The position numbers and the translations under genes are program-made. This document shows positions 5,711 through 8,945 of a DNA stretch of 8,945 bases, one piece after another; the stretch's first letter is position 1; each line of letters starts with the position of its first letter. The notes beneath the pieces are model-generated. The model searched no databases, was not told the DNA's origin, and saw only the letters and a list, made by a program, of their open reading frames with translations. This DNA comes from Phycisphaeraceae bacterium (GTDB taxonomy: Bacteria > Planctomycetota > Phycisphaerae > Phycisphaerales > Phycisphaeraceae): positions 1 to 8,945 of the forward strand of contig JAESSU010000206.1 of assembly GCA_016763955.1 (NCBI GenBank), read 5' to 3'.

Positions 5711-5954
5711 TTATAGCAGTTCGGTGATCCCTCCGGGGGGACTTTTAGACAGGTAGAAGTCTCGATTTTTAAACACATTTAAGTCATGTATCAGACAATA
5801 CCGGATGCCCAGCCGGTGTGGGATGAATCCCGTTTTTCGCCCAGTGATCAGGTAGTCACCGGGGGATAATGCTTGTACATCTAATGGAAAGCCGATCTTA
5901 TATTCGGCAAGAATTGTGCGTCCGGTGCCCCCTTGATGGCGCGGCAGAAGTCAT
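5711..5954 (-). pseudogene. 80-codon gene with a single-base frameshift, coupled to the isomerase gene
   Basis: The ATG (5954-5952) overlaps the isomerase stop as ATGA, the classical sign of translational coupling. The frame from it fails within 19 codons. However, the frame one base over is open from the isomerase stop to TAA at 5711-5713 and reads like protein, with AEYKIGFPLDVQAL, SPGDYLITGRKTGFIPHRL, YCLIHDLNVF and DFYLSKSPPGGITELL. Removing one base of the C5 run at 5928-5932 joins the two into an 80-residue protein, beginning MTSAAPSRGTGRTI. The span is 244 nt, exactly 81 codons plus one. The change may be a real frameshift, so the gene is dead, or a sequencing error, so it is intact. 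No family is recognised. Its place between the isomerase and dehydrogenase suggests a role in the same pathway. Confidence 0.6.
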
Positions 5955-6811
5955 TGGCCGACTCCATGGGACATCTCAAGCACAAGGTTGATATGCTGAA
6001 GATAGGTTAGGCTTCGGCGAATACCATCTAAAACGTCTTCAGTAGGTTCGTATTCGATGAGATAAACCCCGTCGAAGCTCATTTTACTTAATAGTGTGGC
6101 GTAATCTAAATCGTCATCACCGGGTGCTACAGCGGCCCAGCCTTTATCTGTCCGTCGCCAGTCCTTGAGATGGCAGTAATTGATCCGTGCATCAAGTAGG
6201 TCCAGGCAATATCGGTGATCGTCAGGGTTGACAGCCTTGATGTTTCCCGGGTCGTAGTTAAAGCCTATTTGAGTTGGTAATTCATCCAATAACCGCTGCA
6301 AGCTGATGCGATCTGTGGAGACGGTATGTGTGTGCATCGCGCTGCCGTCAGAGGCCTGAGTAATCTGGCCATGAGTCTCGACGGCAATCGTGAGCCCCAG
6401 TTGATCGCAACGATCTGCGCATTGATTAAAAGCATTAAGTAAACGTGACCAAATTGCTTCATTCACTTGATTTGCAGGTGTAAAGCCAGCAAACAATCTT
6501 ACATGTGTGGCATCAAGTTCACTGGCATATTTGATCTGAGTCAGCGTTTTTTCAAGCATCACTATGTGAGAATCTGGGCAGGGCAAAGTGAAATCGTTTT
6601 CGATACAACAGAAGGGCGTCGTTATGTCATAGTTGTTACGTAAGCGTCGAAAGGTGTTAATTTGCTTCTGACTCATCTGGTCAGGTAGGCGACCGACTTG
6701 GCCTCCACCAATACCGATTTCCATAATGCTGAACCCTAACTTCTTAGCAATCTCAAAATGTTCTTGCAGGGGCAATTTCCGAAAGCCCCATTCACCACAA
6801 CCGATTTTCAT
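5951..6811 (-). CDS. Sugar phosphate isomerase/epimerase (xylose isomerase-like TIM barrel)
   Basis: This 286-aa protein belongs to the AP-endonuclease-2/xylose isomerase-like TIM-barrel superfamily, cytoplasmic enzymes that use a divalent metal to isomerise or epimerise sugars, keto-acids or inositol derivatives. Likely metal ligands are E145 (IAVETHG), D187 (NYDPGN), H214 (YCHLKDW) and E253 (VYLIEYE). MEIGIGG (30-36) and the C-terminal LxYLQHI helix are also typical. The start at 6811 is supported by AAGGGAG six bases upstream and the strand-one start MKIGCGEWGF. An in-frame extension to 6919 would add 36 residues encoded by the inverted end of an IS, so it is rejected as native. The IS end lies 22 bp upstream, so the native promoter is displaced. 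Exact substrate cannot be read; the nearby dehydrogenase fits a sugar or polyol oxidation-isomerisation route. Confidence 0.85.
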   Translation of the reverse strand: MKIGCGEWGFRKLPLQEHFEIAKKLGFSIMEIGIGGGQVGRLPDQMSQKQINTFRRLRNNYDITTPFCCIENDFTLPCPDSHIVMLEKTLTQIKYASELDATHVRLFAGFTPANQVNEAIWSRLLNAFNQCADRCDQLGLTIAVETHGQITQASDGSAMHTHTVSTDRISLQRLLDELPTQIGFNYDPGNIKAVNPDDHRYCLDLLDARINYCHLKDWRRTDKGWAAVAPGDDDLDYATLLSKMSFDGVYLIEYEPTEDVLDGIRRSLTYLQHINLVLEMSHGVGQ

Positions 6812-6833
6812 TCGTAACTCCCTTGTGTTGTTA

Positions 6834-6874
6834 TGGCCTGCTCCCCGAAACTTGATCCAACTATCATGAGAGTC
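6834..6874 (+). repeat. IS left terminal inverted repeat (IRL)
   Basis: This is the imperfect mirror of 8095-8134. Shared blocks include CCTGC, CCC, AAACT, CCA and the inner ATGAGAGTC. The left copy has an extra base near CCCCG, and its outermost bases, TGG, differ from TGA at the other end. It lies 22 bp upstream of the isomerase start codon. Confidence 0.75.
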
Positions 6875-6890
6875 CAAACTGCCCATTTGG

Positions 6891-7184
6891 GCAAGGAGAC
6901 TTTTTATGGGACAAGGCAAACGTCATAGCCCCGCTCAGATCATCCTCAAGCTGCGAGAAGCCGATGCGATGTTGGCTGGAGGAGCCTCGATTGGCCAAGT
7001 CTGCCAGAAGCTGACTGTCAGCGAGGCGACGCTGCACCGCTGGCGCAACCAGTATGGCGGGATGAAAGTGCACGAGGCCAAGCGGCTCAAGGGACTTGAA
7101 TTGGAGAACAGTCGTCTCAAACGCTTGATCGCCGATCAGGCTTTGGACATTCTGATTCTCAAGGAGGCAGCCCGCCCAAACTGA
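6891..7184 (+). CDS. IS3-family OrfA (helix-turn-helix transposase subunit), with its ribosome site
   Basis: The coding part is 6906-7184 (92 aa) and includes the DNA-binding N-terminus of the transposase. Residues about 8-50 hold a helix-turn-helix like those of IS3-family OrfA (LREADAML, SIGQVCQKL, SEATLHRWRNQYGG). Residues about 60-90 form a leucine-zipper-like segment (LKGLELENSRLKRLIADQALDILILKEAA). AAGGAG (6893-6898) lies seven bases before the ATG, a strong ribosome site. A short dyad, GCCCATTTGGGC, just before it may mask this site in read-through transcripts, a known IS3 control. OrfA ends at TGA 7182-7184, directly after CCCAAAC. It appears intact. Confidence 0.85.
   Translation, partial: ARRLFMGQGKRHSPAQIILKLREADAMLAGGASIGQVCQKLTVSEATLHRWRNQYGGMKVHEAKRLKGLELENSRLKRLIADQALDILILKEAARPN
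7175..7181 (+). promoter_or_regulatory. Probable -1 frameshift site CCCAAAC
   Basis: In the orfA frame the sequence reads C CCA AAC TGA, which fits X XXY YYZ with X=C, Y=A, Z=C, directly before the stop. Slipping back one base continues into the orfB frame as LICPARRR, the motif expected at the start of the IS3 OrfB part. The orfB frame is open from 7100. Its first start-like codon is a weak TTG at 7232, so fusion by slippage is the better explanation. A classical A-rich slip site is absent, so efficiency is uncertain. Confidence 0.45.
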
Positions 7185-8119
7185 TCTGCCCCGCACGCCG
7201 TCGTGTCACGATTGAGCGTGTACGTTGCGAGTTGGGGCCTGATCAGGTTTCGGAACGTCGTTTGTGTTCGGTGCTGGGCCAGTCGCGCAGCACACAGCGT
7301 TATCTTGCCAAGGTCAAGGATGATGAACATGGGATTGTTCAACAGATGCATGAGTTGGTTCGCCGTCATCCGCGTCGAGGCTACCGCTTCGTGCATGCGA
7401 TGCTTTGCCGTAGCGGATTTCACATCAATCAAAAACGCGTCTATCGCCTGTGGAAGAAGGAAGGCTTCAAAGTGCCTATAAAACAGCATAAAAAACGATC
7501 TCTGGGTATCAATGCCAATGGCATCATGCGGCATCGTTCTGAACATATCAACGACGTTTGGTGTTGGGATTTTATTCATGATCGCGACGAAAAAGGCAGG
7601 CCCTTGAAATGGCTGATCATTGAAGATGAGTTTACGCGTGAGAGTTTGGCTCTGGAAGTGGAGCGGAGCATCAAGGCGTGCGATGTGATTGATGTGCTGA
7701 CGCAGTTGTTGGTGATTCGTGGCGTGCCGCGACATATTCGTAGCGACAATGGGCCGGAGTTTATTGCGTATGCGATCCGAAACTTCCTCAAACGTGCGGA
7801 GGTTGAGACCTTGTATATCGAGCCTGGCTCGCCTTGGCAGAATGGTTATGCGGAGAGTTTTAACAGTCGTTTTCGCGACGAGTTTTTGAATTGCGAGTTG
7901 TTTCTGGATTTGCGTGAAGCCAAGGCGTTGAGTGCCTAGCGGCGTAACGAGTATAATCACCGTCAGGCCACACTCGTCGTTGGGGTACCTGACCCCGTCG
8001 AGTTTGCCGCGTCGTTTTCTGAGCCTCCACTACGGATCGGGGCTGCGCCCCTCCCCTTCGCTGCGGCCCAGCAAACGACACCGTCGGATCACCCGACTCT
8101 CATAACGGCTGGTACATAG
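7182..8119 (+). pseudogene. IS3-family OrfB (DDE transposase), C-terminus broken
   Basis: This reading frame encodes the catalytic rve integrase domain. Counting from the TTG at 7232: HTH-like linker to about 85, then the DDE triad D113 (WCWDFIHD), D172 (IRSDNGPEF) and E208 (NGYAESF), with the normal 35-residue spacing between the last two. FNSRFRDEFLN is the usual IS407-type block. TAG at 7937 falls where the family has Trp (A-W-R-R-x-Y-N; TGG to TAG). After it the frame continues RRNEYNH, shifts to AGGCCACACTCG... encoding RPHSSLGYLTPS (7965-8000), then shifts back to EFAASFSEPP and ends at TAG 8117. That is one extra base near 7964 and one missing near 8000. Triad and fold are intact but the C-terminal ~60 residues are lost unless the stop is read through. 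Confidence 0.85.
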
Positions 8120-8134
8120 TTTGGGGGCAGGTCA
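8095..8134 (+). repeat. IS right terminal inverted repeat (IRR)
   Basis: It runs from GACTCTCAT inward to the outer end TTTGGGGGCAGGTCA. It is more regular than the left end and contains the orfB-frame TAG at 8117-8119, as often in compact IS3 elements. A related 15-mer occurs at 8645-8659. Confidence 0.75.
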
Positions 8135-8252
8135 GAAGACGAATCGACAGCGTGGACGTTTTGAATATTTCTTTACGCTCGCATTAATTTTTGTGAAGCG
8201 GTTAATGGGGGAATATTTTGTAGGTTCCCGAGGCTCGAAAATCGATAGCATT
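8135..8252. other. Short gap between the IS and the ankyrin ORF
   Basis: No gene is supported. A minus-strand frame one base off the ankyrin frame remains open from 8267 to TGA at 8132 in the IS end, but it shows no ankyrin motif and its sequence is not protein-like. Confidence 0.3.
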
Positions 8253-8534
8253 CTAGGGGAAAATTCCGGGGGGGGAGGGGAGTTCTTTGCCCGCTTTGAT
8301 GAGAATGCGTTCGATTTTGAGGCGGCCTTCTGCTCGGGCGGCATGCAGTGGGGGCCACTTATTGCGTTCGCCGCCTTCTTGCTTGATATCGATTAGTTGG
8401 GGGTTGTCTTGGACTAGATTTTGAACTCGGTCGTAGTTGCCGTTGCGGAAGGCTTCCCAGATGTTGTGCGTAGCGTAGCCGCTGGCAAGAGACAGCAGGT
8501 CGATGTAAATGATGGAGAAAAAGGTTCGGGGCAT
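8253..8534 (-). CDS. Short ankyrin-repeat protein, possibly truncated
   Basis: This 93-aa product carries an N-terminal hydrophobic stretch (about 5-18, FFSIIYIDLLSLAS) that might be a signal peptide or a mistaken start. Two ankyrin-like units follow: NIWEAFRNGNYDRVQNLVQDNP (24-45) and a clearer one with PPLHAARAEGRLKIERILIKAG (61-82). Ankyrin units bind proteins, so partners are unknown. It ends soon after a C8 run (8268-8275) with LPSPPGIFP, not a normal third unit, so slippage there may have truncated it. Other frames downstream do not show further ankyrin units. The start at 8534 has only a weak ribosome site; a TTG at 8564 would add ten residues. It is read leftward toward the IS but is not obviously part of the sugar operon. 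Confidence 0.5.
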   Translation of the reverse strand: MPRTFFSIIYIDLLSLASGYATHNIWEAFRNGNYDRVQNLVQDNPQLIDIKQEGGERNKWPPLHAARAEGRLKIERILIKAGKELPSPPGIFP

Positions 8535-8564
8535 GGGATGCTCTTCTATCAAGGTGAAGATCAA

Positions 8565-8945
8565 AGAGCCTTTATCCTAAGCGGTGGGCGCGTCTGGCAC
8601 AACGGTTTGTGGCCGATTTTTGAGCCAAAGAATTCAAAGGATGATTAGGGGGCAGATTAGCGACCGTCTCCACACAAATGCTCGAAGGCATCAATCTGCC
8701 AACGCTGCAAACGACGACCTATCACTACACCGCAGTCATCTGCTGGCAAGCGTCTTGGCAAGGGAGACTTTGGACGTGCCGTTATAAGTGTTGCGAATGA
8801 CAACGATAGGGTGTTGTTGACAAGAATTGACTTCATAAACCTAGCCATGGTTTCACACATTCGCCCCTCTATTTTCGACCTCATCATGCCAAAGATTATC
8901 GCGTCACAAGTTTGCTTTGTTCGTTTGATGGCATTGAATTACAGG
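8565..8945. other. Unassigned right edge with an open frame running off the window
   Basis: On the plus strand, frame 8661-8945 has no stop for 95 codons after TAG at 8658-8660 and continues beyond the edge. It reads HKCSKASICQRCKRRP near the start, then GKRLGKGDFGRAVI and NDNDRVLLTRIDFINLA. No ATG precedes codon 60, so a start would have to be elsewhere or the frame is a fragment. A competing minus-strand frame of 76 aa (8657-8887) ends at the same place. I cannot decide between them, and neither is recognised. A 15-mer like the IS right end lies at 8645-8659. Confidence 0.25.

Larger units (their letters stand above)
6834..8134 (+). mobile_element. IS3-family insertion sequence (IS407-like), 1301 bp, degenerate
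   Basis: The boundaries come from terminal inverted repeats. The left end, TGGCCTGCTCCCCGAAACT (from 6834), aligns with the reverse complement of the right end, TGACCTGCCCCCAAACT (to 8134). The match continues inward to ATGAGAGTC at both sides (6866-6874 and 8095-8103). It holds orfA, a -1 slippery site and orfB, the IS3-family arrangement. OrfA and OrfB resemble the IS407 group. No target-site duplication is seen: the left flank ends GTTA and the right starts GAAG, where 3-4 bp copies are expected. That points to later recombination or deletion at one end. The C-terminus of orfB is broken, so the element is probably not autonomous now. Confidence 0.85.

Noticed and set aside
6812..6919. N-terminal extension of the isomerase by 36 residues
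   Set aside because: The extra codons come mostly from the inverted end of the IS and precede the true barrel start, which has its own ribosome site.
7136..7960. Long minus-strand frame opposite the transposase
   Set aside because: It mirrors orfB, which has a full DDE triad; the reverse frame shows no motif.
8596..8603. GGCACAAC near 8600 matching the outer end of the 63-bp repeat
   Set aside because: Only eight bases match and the palindromes are missing, so chance is sufficient.
1..8945. CRISPR array, toxin-antitoxin pair, retron, tRNA or rRNA gene
   Set aside because: No regularly spaced repeats, no cloverleaf or rRNA-like sequence, and no small gene pair or reverse transcriptase motif was seen on either strand.

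Overview
The window looks like a piece of bacterial chromosome with about even base composition, probably from the Planctomycetota, most likely Phycisphaerae. That is inferred from protein style: a secreted, two-helix membrane protein with a glutamine-amidotransferase-like domain in tandem with an ABC ATPase, a free-standing copy of the C-terminal domain of B12-dependent ribonucleotide reductase, and a small one-helix membrane protein. No rRNA, tRNA or marker gene is present to confirm it.

Left part (1-4833). This segment is bracketed by a perfect 63-bp inverted repeat (61-123 and 4771-4833). Each copy holds two nested palindromes, one shaped like a TetR-family operator. Between the copies lie, leftward, an NrdJ C-terminal-like protein (337-741) and a small membrane protein (974-1165). 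Rightward lie a two-gene unit, a 786-aa membrane protein (1355-3715) and an ABC ATPase (3722-4660). The channel-forming permease expected for such a transporter is not seen, and the unit stops about 110 bp before the right repeat.

Middle part (4819-6811). This is a leftward operon: a TIM-barrel sugar isomerase/epimerase (5951-6811), a previously hidden 80-codon frame coupled to it by an ATGA overlap but carrying one extra base in a C5 run (5711-5954), a short-chain dehydrogenase (4913-5668), and the first ~20 codons of a further gene that runs into the right 63-bp repeat and ends there (4819-4896). The isomerase and dehydrogenase together suggest conversion of a sugar or polyol; the substrate cannot be read from the sequence.

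Right part (6834-8945). An IS3-family (IS407-like) element spans 6834-8134. Its terminal inverted repeats of about 40 bp were recognised by eye. orfA and orfB are joined by a probable -1 frameshift at CCCAAAC, and orfB has decayed at its C-terminus through a Trp-to-stop change and two compensating frameshifts. Its left end sits 22 bp before the isomerase start codon, keeping the ribosome binding site but removing the original promoter. Beyond it are a short leftward ankyrin-repeat ORF (8253-8534) and poorly assignable sequence to the window edge.

Overall the window shows repeated rearrangement: both boundaries of the sugar operon (a repeat on one side, an IS on the other) cut into the transcription unit, and the ABC operon appears to have lost its partner. 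I see no confident new defence system. The most notable unexplained element is the 63-bp palindromic repeat pair.
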